A stretch of DNA of 64,000 nucleotides from Pyricularia pennisetigena (lineage: Eukaryota; Ascomycota; Sordariomycetes; Magnaporthales; Pyriculariaceae). Of the stretch, positions 35,601-46,117 are shown piece by piece. The notes below the pieces were generated by a model that was not told the origin of the DNA, did not search any database, and worked only from the letters and a program-made list of their open reading frames with translations. The position numbers were made by a program, and so were the translations under genes. The stretch is from NCBI RefSeq assembly GCF_004337985.1, contig NC_043741.1:7767658-7831657 (forward strand), read 5' to 3'. Numbering within the stretch: the stretch's first letter is position 1; each line of letters begins with the position of its first letter.

Positions 35601-38600
35601 GTATCCACCTGCTCTAATTTTGTGTGAGCGAGTGATGATGAAAGCAAGCAAAGCAAAAAGTCATGAATCCTGCTCCTGCCAAGAGTCCTCGGATTAATGC
35701 CGAATTCGAACGGGGTGCTGGCGTCAACGGAAAAAGGCGAGACACAGGGTAGAAAAGCGGCCCTTATCGTCCAATTGGGTTGCGCGCGCATGTTGTGGAC
35801 GTTTCCATTTTCTTCCGTGACGAGGTTGCAAAGCCATGTCGACAGGCAGAAATTTTTTCACCTAGCAATAATTACAGGACAGCGCTCCCAGGCAGCCCCC
35901 CAACAAGGTCGAGTTGAAAATTTTCCAAAATTACGTACAAATCAGCTAAGAGGAATCATCAACGGACCACTTCGGACGACAAACCCTTTTCTAGCAAGAA
36001 TTTGGGCAACAAATTTTGGAGTAATGCGCCTCTTATCTTTTTGATTCTATCGCACTCTGTACCTTGCTCTTTCGTCATGGATCAAACAAAAAAAAAAAAG
36101 TCGACGCATCGGGGAAAGTACGGGATACAACCATCAATAACTAACTGCCCGCCTGCACTGCCTGCACTGCCTGCACTGCCTGCACTGCCTGCACTGCCTG
36201 CACTGCCTGCACTGCCTGCACTGCCTGCCTGCACTGCTTGCACTGCACTGGCACAGGGATCTACAGGCCTAACCAAATCCTTCCCAAACCAGGTAAGGTA
36301 CTTGGCCAAGGTACCGTACCTAGCTTGCTCCATCTGACGCCGATATGATCACTTCGAGTCAAAGCTTTTCTTGGTTTCTTGGTGATTTGCTCAGGTACCG
36401 TACCACGACCGACACTTGGCCCCATCTCTTCCCGTGCTCCCGGTAGCCTTACCGGACGGGGTACATCAGCTGTGAATGTCGCATCTCCGCGGACCACCAA
36501 AAATATTTGCAAGTTCTATCGAGCAATCATTACCCCAGCGTTTCCTCATTGGCTCCGTCTGCAACAACTCCATCCTTTCCTCACCACAACTACCGATCCC
36601 ACATTTCCTTCACCGAAAAAAAAAATTCTTGCCACGCCGGGAGCCATTCGTCAGATGCGTGGAAGCTCGTTAAATTCTTCTCCTTTCGCCTATTCATATT
36701 GTGTGAACGATCCTCAACCATTGACCATCGAACGTGAGACCCCCCTGATCGCAATGCCAAGGCCCACGTGGATATTGTATGGCTAGACGGTTGGATACCT
36801 GGGCCGCCTGCAGCGCAAAGGAGTCACAGAGAAAGAGGGTCAATGTCAAGGTCGGCCCTGCACAAATCAGGTGTCAAAATTGGCGGCCGGCCGCAAGAGT
36901 TAGCCCGACCCCCGATTCCAGCTCCAACGTTACCCACTTGGGATTCGAACGTCCCGTGACTTGGCCTCCCGTCGGCTGGTTGGGAGTGGCCCTCGGTATC
37001 CAAACACGAACGACTCCCCCGGTGGCCATGTTTGCCCAGCAAAGCTAGTTGACTGCTATCAAAGACATCACCGGTCTAGGCTGGCCTTTTACCCCTGAAA
37101 AGGGAGACAAAAGCTACGGAAACGGGCTATGAGCCCGAACCCCTCCCGTGTCTCTCACCTTACCCCGGAAAAAGTCATGCAGGGAGCCCCTCGGGATTCG
37201 GTCATGCGGCTCACCATCGAGGGGCAAAGAGAAGAGGGGGGAAATCCTATCGTCACCGCTTGTCCCATTTCTCTTTGTCACGGGGGGCAATATTTGCTTG
37301 CCACGTCTATCGGCCTTGGCTTGCTGCGGCGGCTCCGTTTGAGCTTGTAAAGCACTAATCGCGTAGTGGCGTGTTCAATAAGCCATGTTTTGAAGAGTCC
37401 ACCTCGAGCTCATCGTCGCGTTCGAAATACCCTCGTGGAAGTTCCTGGCCTGCAAGTCAAGCATGTCATTTGTCTGTGAAGGCTTGTCGATTGTGGGTTA
37501 TGACCTGATGTAGATGTGAGCGAGCGAATGGGGCACTCTTCTAGACTGGTCATGATGATCATGCCCAAAGAACAGGACATGCAGCCTGCCCAACATCCCG
37601 AACCGCTAGCCTCAAGCTCGCCACCTACCCTGCATTAAGAGAGGGGATAGGACATGCATTGGATGGCCCGAGACTCTTGAGTATCGATATCCGAGTGGAT
37701 TTTCTGATCTGTACAATGTTATGCTTTACGTGCTGTTTTACGGGGTATCATTGCGTTGCGCCGGGTTGCATCGGATCGAACCATGTGGCCAAGGGTCAAC
37801 GAACATTTGATCCCCTGTTATGACTTTAAAGTTTGAGACATATGGGGGACATGGGACCGACTACGACCAGTCTAAGTTCAGGAAGAGCGATAAGACTCGA
37901 ATTGAAATGCATCTCGGGGGTTTGGGCCAGTAGGTCACCTCAGGGACCCGCTTCATGACTGGCCACCAGATGGCGCTCTGGAGGCTCAGTGCTGATCGAA
38001 TTAGCGGAAAGGCACGTGCATTGGCCGACAACTTGTCTTGCTGTCGATGGTGACAGGAACGAGGCGCTTTTAGGAGCCGCTTCCGCATCTTCAAGCCAAG
38101 CGGTTTGGCGCAGACTGTACGTTGGCTTCTACCCGGCGACTGATACACTCAGTTGCCAACGTGAGCAACGTATGGCTGCTGTGATAAATTACAGCTCGGT
38201 GAAAGGCCCCAATAGGCAACCCTTGTGACGTGCGAGGCAACTTCTGGGAGCGAGTCCATATAGCCTATGCTTCCGAGGCGACTATGCTGCTTACCACCGT
38301 CTGCCCATCTATATTGCAGTAATTCCTACACTCTCTCAACTTGGGTGCATTTGTGCTTTAAAGTCGCATCTACGGTTTTAAGGTTTGTGCTTGGTCAGAT
38401 CAAACGAGAAATGGAGTGAAGCTATACATTCTTACTTGCAGATAAAAGTAATGCAATTTCTCGGGTCCTGGCAGGATTGGCCGTCCATGGCCTGGAGTAC
38501 GCTCACTCAAGTCTCATTTTACGCGCTGGAGTGGCACAGCATCGGTGTGGGCGGACTGCGAAAACGGACATGGTGTGTATGGGTGATTATTGATACCTAA

Positions 38601-40330
38601 ACCGAGGCTCCGGAGACCTGGTATCTTGTTTGAACACGCTCACCTTGTTAGGATTGAGGCTGGGGTCGAGCTCCAAAGCAGACGTCCATGGGCATGGCCT
38701 TGTGCAGCCCGGCCCTCTGTGGTTCTCTGTACATGTGTGCCCGCCATGGGGAAGAGTCGTGAAAGGCGGCTGTTATGGAAGAAATCCGGGGATGTTCTCC
38801 TAATTTAGCACCTCCAAACTTTTAAAGATCCAAGGATCGCTCTGAACATCAATACTGAGCTATACACACAACGTCCTCCAACCACTCACGACAGCCTTCA
38901 TGCCGCGCCCGACTGCGCAACGCCCATGGCCGGCTACTACGACACTAAACTTGTATAGCATGGGCAGACCAAACATCTCAACCAGTACCGATGTTGGACA
39001 ATTCGCACAGCCTCAGGCTACAGAGCCCCTGCTGGCCCTCGCACACCCGCAGAGCCGAGACCGTCAACGTGACTCTCTGCCAGGGGCCTGCATGACTGAG
39101 GCTTTTATTCATCCGGTATCTTGTGGCTAGCCGGCTACACGAGCGCATGCACCAAAATAACCGGGGCCGCCCGACGGCTTCACGTTCCAGTTCGAGCCGT
39201 CGACCGGGCGAGACGGCCGTCGGCTGTCCAACGTCAATGTCGGCTCGGCTTTGCAGGCATGCGTGCGCACGGCGAGGTCAACCGCGTACGGCATCGTGAC
39301 CTGACGTGGGTCAGAGGCCTCTGGGACGAGAGGAGCGCCGCGGACGGCCGTTGCATAACACCGCACATCATCCTGGCACCCCTAATACGGATGAACCGGA
39401 GGCCGAGCGACCTTGCCGCTGAGAAGGAAGAAGGATGAACAAACAAAGACACCAGACCATCTGGGTTATCCTTACCAGCAGTATCTAGACTGTAATAGCA
39501 TACATGGGATGGGACCGGGAATTCAGAATAGCGGAACTTACAAATCCGTCGCGGCAAACATCCGATGACAACAGCACGAGACGTACAGAGTAGCTACTGT
39601 TGGTATCGGATGGCGCTGCTTGTTAATGACTAGATGTAGTGCCGGGTTGGAATTTCATCTATCATATATGCGAGTTCATTCCAACTTGCCCGTTCAACCG
39701 TGGATTCGTATGTAAATTCACATCCGATCTATATATCAGGCTACATGACGCACGATAAAAAGACTACTAACCTCGCCTAGCCCTCCAAATGCATCATGCT
39801 AACTTGTCGTCGTACATGCGTTTAAGGGGACCAAAAATACACGCATCTGCCACAAGAAGATGACGCCTGCATCAAGTCAGTAGCTGGCTGATAGACTGGG
39901 CTAGAGGCGGAAAGAGACCACTGAAAGGCATTCTGTTACAATTTCCTCAGGCTTGTCAGATTCACTTCCGAACCATTTGTTGGCTGTCATGGTAGGTGGT
40001 CGATAACACCACAGCTTTTCAAAAGATCACCACGACGATCTGAAGCGGCTTCATTTAGATCCCAACAAGGTGCGTCGGCCCAGCACAACGAAAGCTAGTG
40101 AGCGTCTGTCAGTAATTTCACCTTTTTTAAACAGTCACGACAATGCCACAAATCACAGATTCTGAACAGAAATCATGGGCCCACTCCGTCAATTATTAGC
40201 AAATACATATCCCGAGGCGACAACCTTTCAAGTCTACCTCTTGTTTCGCAGTCCCAAAAGATAAAAGAAAATCCCCCAAAAAAAACCCCCCCCAACGACC
40301 TTCCCCAAATCGAAAGACAAAAACACCGCA
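32619..40330. other. 7.7-kb gene desert
   Basis: No frame here shows a recognisable domain, plausible splice structure or continuous codon bias. It contains a (TC)8 run at 33114-33129, a single N at 33531 beside an A-run, a 9-bp minisatellite at 36152-36223 and many A/T runs. Moderately GC-rich patches at 36780-37045 and 38900-39310 hold short open frames that could be relics; see the findings. No transposase, reverse transcriptase or terminal repeat was recognised by eye. Confidence 0.5.
36152..36223. repeat. 9-bp minisatellite, eight perfect copies of CCTGCACTG
   Basis: Eight uninterrupted copies of CCTGCACTG are followed by diverged half-copies to about 36250. One frame reads as a Pro-Ala-Leu repeat but has no supported gene around it. 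Confidence 0.95.
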
Positions 40331-40828
40331 CTAGGCCGTGCTGGCAGTAAACTGCAGAGCAGTGCTGGGCTGGCCAGCACGCTTGGTGTCGGCAGCAATG
40401 TTGTTGGCGAGCTTCTTCTGCTCCTCGGCCAGCTTGGTGGCGACGTCCTCGCCCTGGGCCTGCTGGGCCTCGAGCTTGAGGATGGTGGCGGTCAGCTTGA
40501 GGACCTTGTTCTTGGTCTTGCCGGCCTCGAGAGCGTCCTTTGCGGAGCCCGAGGCGGCGGCGATGGCCGGGTTGAAGGCCTGGGTCTCGGCCTGGTTGGC
40601 GATCTTGTTGACGCGATCCAGGAACGTCAGGTCCGCCCTCTCGACCTGGGTCTTGTCGGCGGGCAGGCCGGCCAGCGCGGCGAGGGCCTCGGCCTTGGCG
40701 TTGCCGGCCTTGCCGCCAGAGATGGAGAGCTGGTTGTACGTCTTGTCGGTAAAGACGGCGCGAGGCAGGATGGGTGCCGCGGAGGCGACGGCCAGGAGGG
40801 CGGTGGTGGCGAAGATGGAGAACTGCAT
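40331..40828 (-). CDS. Small secreted protein, 165 aa
   Basis: The start is placed at ATG 40828, where a clear signal peptide begins (MQFSIFATTALLAVASAAP), not at the upstream in-frame extension. The mature part is Ala/Lys/Glu-rich, predicted helical, lacks cysteine and contains QLSISGGKAGNAKAEALAAL and GKTKNKVLKLTATILKLEAQ. I recall a family of uncharacterised small secreted proteins in sordariomycetes with this GGxAGNAKAEA block and these lengths. Function is unknown. A structural cell-surface role or an effector role are both possible. It is flanked by a gene desert on one side and 1.3 kb of spacer on the other. Confidence 0.85.
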   Translation of the reverse strand: MQFSIFATTALLAVASAAPILPRAVFTDKTYNQLSISGGKAGNAKAEALAALAGLPADKTQVERADLTFLDRVNKIANQAETQAFNPAIAAASGSAKDALEAGKTKNKVLKLTATILKLEAQQAQGEDVATKLAEEQKKLANNIAADTKRAGQPSTALQFTASTA

Positions 40829-41446
40829 TTTTGTTTTTTGTTGGATGAACTTGGGATGTTTCCTTTCTTTGGTATTGTCGGACCAGTCCGGTGTAATTTT
40901 ATTAGACAACCAATTTGTCAAAGTGAATCCAAGACAGCACAGCTGCAGAAAGAATGAAAAAGTTGGTCGGCAAGGGAATGTAGTGCTGAGACAGAAGTGA
41001 GATGCAGTACCCAGAGAAAGATCGATGGACCAAAACCGACGGCTTCATCGACAACTTTTAAATAAGCAGCCGTCGCCGACAAAGGTGTGGTAACGCTGCC
41101 ACTGCAACTTCGGCACCGGCACCCCGGACGCGCGCGCTAAGCTGTTCATGGCCCCGTTCTTGTATGAACTTTTCCTTGGCAACCGTTGAGGTTTCAGACG
41201 AATTCACCATGGACAAGCGAATGTGGGACTGGACCAGGTGTTGACAGGGTGGGATTGGATAAAAAAAGAAGGCAGCTTGATGCACACAGCATTAATGGTG
41301 ATCATTAAGTTCATCTATGAGTCTATGAGAACTCTTATTTTGAAAACCCTTTTTTGGGAAATATGATGCTCGAAACATAGCTTGAGTCTTTGACGGTTCT
41401 TTGTCCTAATCAGTTCGTTGAAACAATATTGGGTTTTCTCTCTCTC

Positions 41447-41469
41447 TTTTTTTTTTTTTTTTTTTTTTT
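41447..41469. repeat. T23 homopolymer tract
   Basis: Twenty-three T directly follow a short TC run. Confidence 0.85.
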
Positions 41470-41938
41470 GATTGACAGAAAATTCGTGATGAGCACATGT
41501 AGAAATACAATCTAGCCTAGAGTCTTGACTAGCACGAGCAGTAGACTCTGGTCAAGTACTGCACACACACAAAACTCGGTTCAAAAATCAACACCCCTAG
41601 CTTGTTCTTGACAACCCACCCACGACGACAGTGCAGTGCAGTGCAGTGCCTCATTTGCTCTCCGTCAACTTGTGTTCCAGTACCATGTGAAATGCGCAAA
41701 TTGCCTCTCTGGTTTCATACAATCTGACGATCCCCCGACTCGCTTCAATCACTTAGGGGCCTCCAAGGTCCCCACAGTCCCAGGGGTGTGCGACGGCAAC
41801 GACAACCGAGAACCCTTGGCGATATGAGACCTGTCGCTTGTTTACCTGACGCCTGTAGAGTCAGGGTCGTATGCCGGGCAAAATCTTATCCAGATGTTGG
41901 GATTTGCATTTGCGAATGCCATTATTTTGGCGAAAACT

Positions 41939-41950
<12 letters not shown>

Positions 41951-41970
<20 letters not shown>
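41951..41970. repeat. (TC)10 microsatellite
   Basis: There are ten TC repeats, preceded by an imperfect TC stretch from 41943. Confidence 0.85.
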
Positions 41971-41971
<1 letters not shown>

Positions 41972-42104
41972 TTCGCTCCTTTCCACATCCAGTCAGTCAG
42001 GCCAAGATGAACTATATACAGCCCACGACATGAGACTTGGTAGCCAATCTCAAACAACTTTCCCCCGAAGCTACTCAGCATTGACACGAACCATCCCAGC
42101 TCTG

Positions 42105-44678
42105 CTAGTTAAAAACCTCAATCATAAAGTGATACTCAATCTTGCTGCCATCGTGCCTACCCCTCGCAGTCAACGCCCTGCAGCGATCGGCAAGGATCTC
42201 GCCGACAACCGGCGTGCCGCAGAAAAACACACCGACCTTGATCTTGTCGTCAGCCACGCTCGCAGCATCATCGTCGTCCCCATACCCGCCATCACGCCTC
42301 CCCGAAGCCCTGGCGACCAGGCCCGCTTTGTACTTCCTCATGTCGTCGTAGTGCCTGTCCAGAATTCGCACGAAATCCGGCCGGCCAAACTGCGTCGGGT
42401 TGATCAGCCCGGTGATGGGGCTGGCCGGGTGCTCCGGGGTGCGGTGCTGCTCGAGCAGCCACCGGTAGACGTGCGTGCTGATGGACTTGCGCTTCTGCGT
42501 CACGTGTGTCTGCATCCGGATGTCGAGGTGGTACTCGCCCGGCGCGTCGTGCCGGTGGTGCCACGCCTGCGACCGGGACACCTTGTTGAGCAGCTCCGAG
42601 ATCCAGAGCAGGTGGTTGCGGTCCCGCACCATCCAGTGGAAGTCGACGCGGCGGTAGTCGCTGGCAAAGGACGAAAAGGAGCTTGACGGTCGCGAGATGG
42701 ATGACGACGACGACGACGACGACGACGAAGACGAGTCCGTGTCTGTGCTTCCTTGCAGCATCGTGTTGGGCCGGTCGCCGTTGGTGGGCGCTTCGATGTC
42801 TGCGTCCGTGCCCTGCGGCATCGACTCGGCTTCCTTGCTGGTTCCGATTCGTCCACTGGAAGCGTCCGCCAACGTGCTGCCGCCCGCGTCGTCCTCCCCC
42901 TTTTCTGCCCGCTCTTGTAGTTTATGCGTAGGCCCGCCGTGCAGCCTGTCCTCCTTTGCCTGCAGGTCTGCCAGGATTCCAGAAAACGGCGTGAGGCCGA
43001 TGCCCGCACCCACCAAGATGGTGTGGTTGAAGCTGTAAAAGCGCTGCGCGGGGGCGCCGAACGGACCGTTGATGCCAATCTTGATGTCGACCTCGTGACC
43101 CTGAGGGACGTCCTTGGCCAGGGCCCTCAGCTTGCCGGTCCAGTCGCCGTCCGTCTTGATGTGCATGCGCATCTCCTTGCCCACGCAGACGGATATGGTA
43201 AAAGGGTGCCACTGCCACAGGCTGATGGTCGGGACCTGCAGGTACGCCCACTGGCCGGCCTGGTACTTCCAGATGCGCTCGCTCGGGATCGTGGCGCGGA
43301 CCTCGACCGTCTCGTCGTCGAGGACCTTGAGCGCGGCCGGGATGCGGTGGAACCCCGTGCCGACGCGCACGAGCCGCTCCGTCAGGACGAGGATCGTCGG
43401 GATGGCGAGCCAGTACCCAAACATTGCGTACTGGAGAAGCTGCGCCGTTCCGTGCGCCGCCAGGAGCCCGATGATGGGGAACATGAGCAGGTGCGCGAGC
43501 TGAAAGACTTCGTAGTTCCACCGTCGCACCTGCGGCATGCTCAGCAGCGCGAGCGTGTAGAACAGCCCCAGCGCCACGAGGCCGGTGATGCCAGGCAGCG
43601 ACGACACGTATGCGCGGTAGGGGCGAGGCACCTGGTCCTCCCCCAAAAGAACCCCGACGGCGTCCTGCCTCTCGGGCCGGCTGCCCCAGTTGAAGGTGCC
43701 GCTCAGATGGCCCAGGGCGTGCAGGCTGGCCAGGACCAGCGCCACGATGGAGATCTTGATGTGGAACTCCTGGGAGAGGTCCCAGTTGATGAAGCGGCTC
43801 AGGTGGTAGCTCCGGCGCAAAAAGGTCGAAAAGTACCGGGACATGCTCAAGATCAGAAAGAAGAAGGTCGGATACAGAGCACCGGCGCACAGCTTGGCCA
43901 GCGCGACGCCCCAGCCAAAAGCAGCCTGGTACTGTGCTCCCGAGGCGTATTTATGACACTGCCAGATGCCCAAGCCGAGCTGTAGGCCGACGACGATGCC
44001 CAGGAAAGCAATCTCGGGCCCGTGGACCGCCCAGTACGCCCGCAGACGCCTGAAGATGGACATCTCGCCGAGGTACTTGTCCTGGTCATCCTTCTTGTCT
44101 CCCTCCTGCTTCATGGACGGAATCCGCCAGCTCTTGACCACGCGGGAAAAGTCTGCGCGTGGGATGCGGTCCTTGTCGGACCCGATGACGGAGCGCAGGA
44201 ACACGTGCCGGTCGCGGTCCTGCTTGCTGTCGTGGTGAAGATGGTGCGGCTGGGCCGTCGGGGCGAGCTCGTCGTACACCTCATCCAGCTTGCGCTCCAC
44301 TTCCGAGTAATCGATACAGCCGTCACCATTGTGGTCCAGCTCGTCGAGAAAGGTCTCGATCTCGTCGTCGCGCAGGTACACGACGTCCGGGTCATCGGCA
44401 GCCCTGGCGCTATCGACCTGGTAGCTGTTTGCAAACGGATGGACATTGGCCTGTTCGGAGCCACTGGCGTGTGTGTTTTTCTCTGCGTGCTGATCAGCCG
44501 GTGTTTCGGCCTCTGTGCTTTCATTTCCGTCATGAGAAGAGTTGGGTTTGCCCTCGTCCTTGTCGTTGGTCGTAGGCTCCATGTTGCCATGTTCGTCGTA
44601 GGGAGAGGCGGCAGCAGTTCTGCCCTTCTCAATATTTGCCTTCACATTTTCACCATCGGTAGTTGTGGTCTTGGCCAT
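42105..44678 (-). CDS. NOX3: EF-hand NADPH oxidase, NOX3/NoxC-type
   Basis: A single frame of 857 residues starts at ATG 44678. A disordered N-terminus is followed by an EF-hand loop DHNGDGCIDYSE (about residues 114-125). The ferric-reductase-like membrane domain has heme-ligand histidines in SLHALGHLSGTFNWG and LAHLLMFPIIGLLAAHG. The cytosolic part has the FAD motif WHPFTIS (about 493) and the NADPH motif GAGIGLTPF (about 556). It ends in FFCGTPVVGEI and a terminal EVFN, close to the EVF ending of other NOX proteins. Calcium-binding NOX with this layout corresponds to fungal NoxC/Nox3, which transfers electrons across a membrane to make superoxide. A long Ser/Asp-rich insertion (about residues 585-675, with a run of 12 Ser) splits the NADPH-binding lobe. 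Confidence 0.93.
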   Translation of the reverse strand: MAKTTTTDGENVKANIEKGRTAAASPYDEHGNMEPTTNDKDEGKPNSSHDGNESTEAETPADQHAEKNTHASGSEQANVHPFANSYQVDSARAADDPDVVYLRDDEIETFLDELDHNGDGCIDYSEVERKLDEVYDELAPTAQPHHLHHDSKQDRDRHVFLRSVIGSDKDRIPRADFSRVVKSWRIPSMKQEGDKKDDQDKYLGEMSIFRRLRAYWAVHGPEIAFLGIVVGLQLGLGIWQCHKYASGAQYQAAFGWGVALAKLCAGALYPTFFFLILSMSRYFSTFLRRSYHLSRFINWDLSQEFHIKISIVALVLASLHALGHLSGTFNWGSRPERQDAVGVLLGEDQVPRPYRAYVSSLPGITGLVALGLFYTLALLSMPQVRRWNYEVFQLAHLLMFPIIGLLAAHGTAQLLQYAMFGYWLAIPTILVLTERLVRVGTGFHRIPAALKVLDDETVEVRATIPSERIWKYQAGQWAYLQVPTISLWQWHPFTISVCVGKEMRMHIKTDGDWTGKLRALAKDVPQGHEVDIKIGINGPFGAPAQRFYSFNHTILVGAGIGLTPFSGILADLQAKEDRLHGGPTHKLQERAEKGEDDAGGSTLADASSGRIGTSKEAESMPQGTDADIEAPTNGDRPNTMLQGSTDTDSSSSSSSSSSSSISRPSSSFSSFASDYRRVDFHWMVRDRNHLLWISELLNKVSRSQAWHHRHDAPGEYHLDIRMQTHVTQKRKSISTHVYRWLLEQHRTPEHPASPITGLINPTQFGRPDFVRILDRHYDDMRKYKAGLVARASGRRDGGYGDDDDAASVADDKIKVGVFFCGTPVVGEILADRCRALTARGRHDGSKIEYHFMIEVFN

Positions 44679-46117
44679 TGCGTGGGCAGGCTAGAGAATA
44701 GACTCAGGCAGAGAGTCTCAAGACGACGGTCTTTTCTGAACAAAGTTACTGCTGGGCAGGGTTGGTTGCAAGACAACAAGTAGTCTGCTCCGCTTTGAAA
44801 TAGTGATGAGAAAAGGGAACATGATAGACGCAGGAACGGCACGGGCCGGCGAGGTAGTTGATCTCAGCGACAAGTGAGTGCATGGTTCTGACGTGACTCT
44901 GCCAATCCCCAAGATTCTAGGATGGCGGTCTCAGTTTATTTGCCAAGACGAAGAGACCCAACAATGTTTGCGAATTGAGGCGGAACCTGGCATGCCGGCA
45001 CACTTGGCGCCCAGATGCCGAGTGGCATTTGACGTCATTAGTGGTGACATTTTGTTATCGCTCCAGTAACATCAATCGGCGGTAAAGATAGTTGGATCTG
45101 TTCTGGTCTTGTTCGGCTGTGGTGTTGTCATTCATAACTTGTCGCGAGTTGAGTTTGGCTATTGCTAGTCTTGAGCTTCAATCAAGAGCGAAAATATTCA
45201 AGACTATATTATATAAACTCACACCGCACAGCCAATCAATGACACGAGCAAATAGATTTAGAGACAAAACTGGATTTTTATTTGCTCTGCCTGAATTCGT
45301 CCATCTTTCGTTACCAATACGGCGACGGCGTAGTCAAAGGTCCGCTGCCATTCATGATTTTGGTGACACTCGATGTCCAAGTATGACAGCAGATTGACAA
45401 GACACGATTGGGCGACTATATCTATATACTATAATTAAAATATTCGCAATTGTCTTGAAATTAAAACTCGCCGTGCATTCACCTGAAATCGACAGGGCGG
45501 CGCACACAAAAAGCAGGGCGGAACTTTATAATCCTAATCCTTCACTGCTACAGGTATTACCTCTGCTGTACAGCAAGGATTCAAGACCCAATCAAGCGAG
45601 CACATGGGGCTGGGCGGGCACACACGTGCTTGGGCCAACCTGAGAAATCGAGAAATTGCCATTCAGCTTCCCCTCCACTCAGCTGCCCAATCCCCCGAAT
45701 CCCAGCACCGCGGTATCGATGTTCGTTATCGGCTACTCCATCATGGAACCAACGTCGCTAACCTTTTGAGAGCTTCTGCGATTCTCATTGGTCGTCGCTT
45801 TCAATCGTTCCTACGGACCTGCTTCTTTGGGAGACCATCCCCGCCACTCAGCTCATTTGGGTGGACCCTGCATGATCTTGGACGGCAGACTGACAGAGCA
45901 AAAAAAAAAAATACACGACGTAGCAAACTTCAAAAAGAGCTGCTGTCCGCCCGTCGAGATGCCACGTTCGCAATTGCCTTTCCTCTGGGGTAGCCAGCGT
46001 CTCAAAAGATCATCGAGAACCGATTGATCTGCTACGTGCTCCGTCGTCAAGCATTGGATTGCTTGATTGCTCGTCACCACCGTGATTACCCACTCAAGAC
46101 CAGCCAGACCCCACGCA
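44679..46117. other. Intergenic, divergent promoter of NOX3 and 5'-nucleotidase
   Basis: A 1.4-kb spacer with short unsupported frames on both strands. It carries one CACGTG element at 45623-45628 and an A-run at 45900-45911. Confidence 0.55.
45623..45628. promoter_or_regulatory. CACGTG E-box, candidate phosphate-response site
   Basis: A perfect CACGTG lies about 490 bases upstream of the secreted 5'-nucleotidase start. Pho4/NUC-1-type bHLH regulators bind this hexamer in fungal phosphate-acquisition genes. A hexamer can occur by chance, so this is a weak call. Confidence 0.3.

Larger units (their letters stand above)
40829..42104. other. Intergenic, promoter of small secreted protein and 3' flank of NOX3
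   Basis: It includes a T23 run at 41447-41469 and a TC run around 41943-41970. No supportable gene was found. Confidence 0.55.

Noticed and set aside
36002..36337. Frame encoding a Pro-Ala-Leu repeat
   Set aside because: It is created by the 9-bp minisatellite; there is no signal peptide, splice structure or conserved flank.
36925..36965. Possible tRNA T-arm (TTCGAATCC on the minus strand)
   Set aside because: The flanking bases do not form a five-pair T stem, and no matching D and anticodon arms were found at the right distances.
36779..37048. 89-codon open frame beginning MARRLDTW
   Set aside because: It is moderately GC-rich and open but contains no recognised motif, no promoter features and several competing frames; chance is likely.
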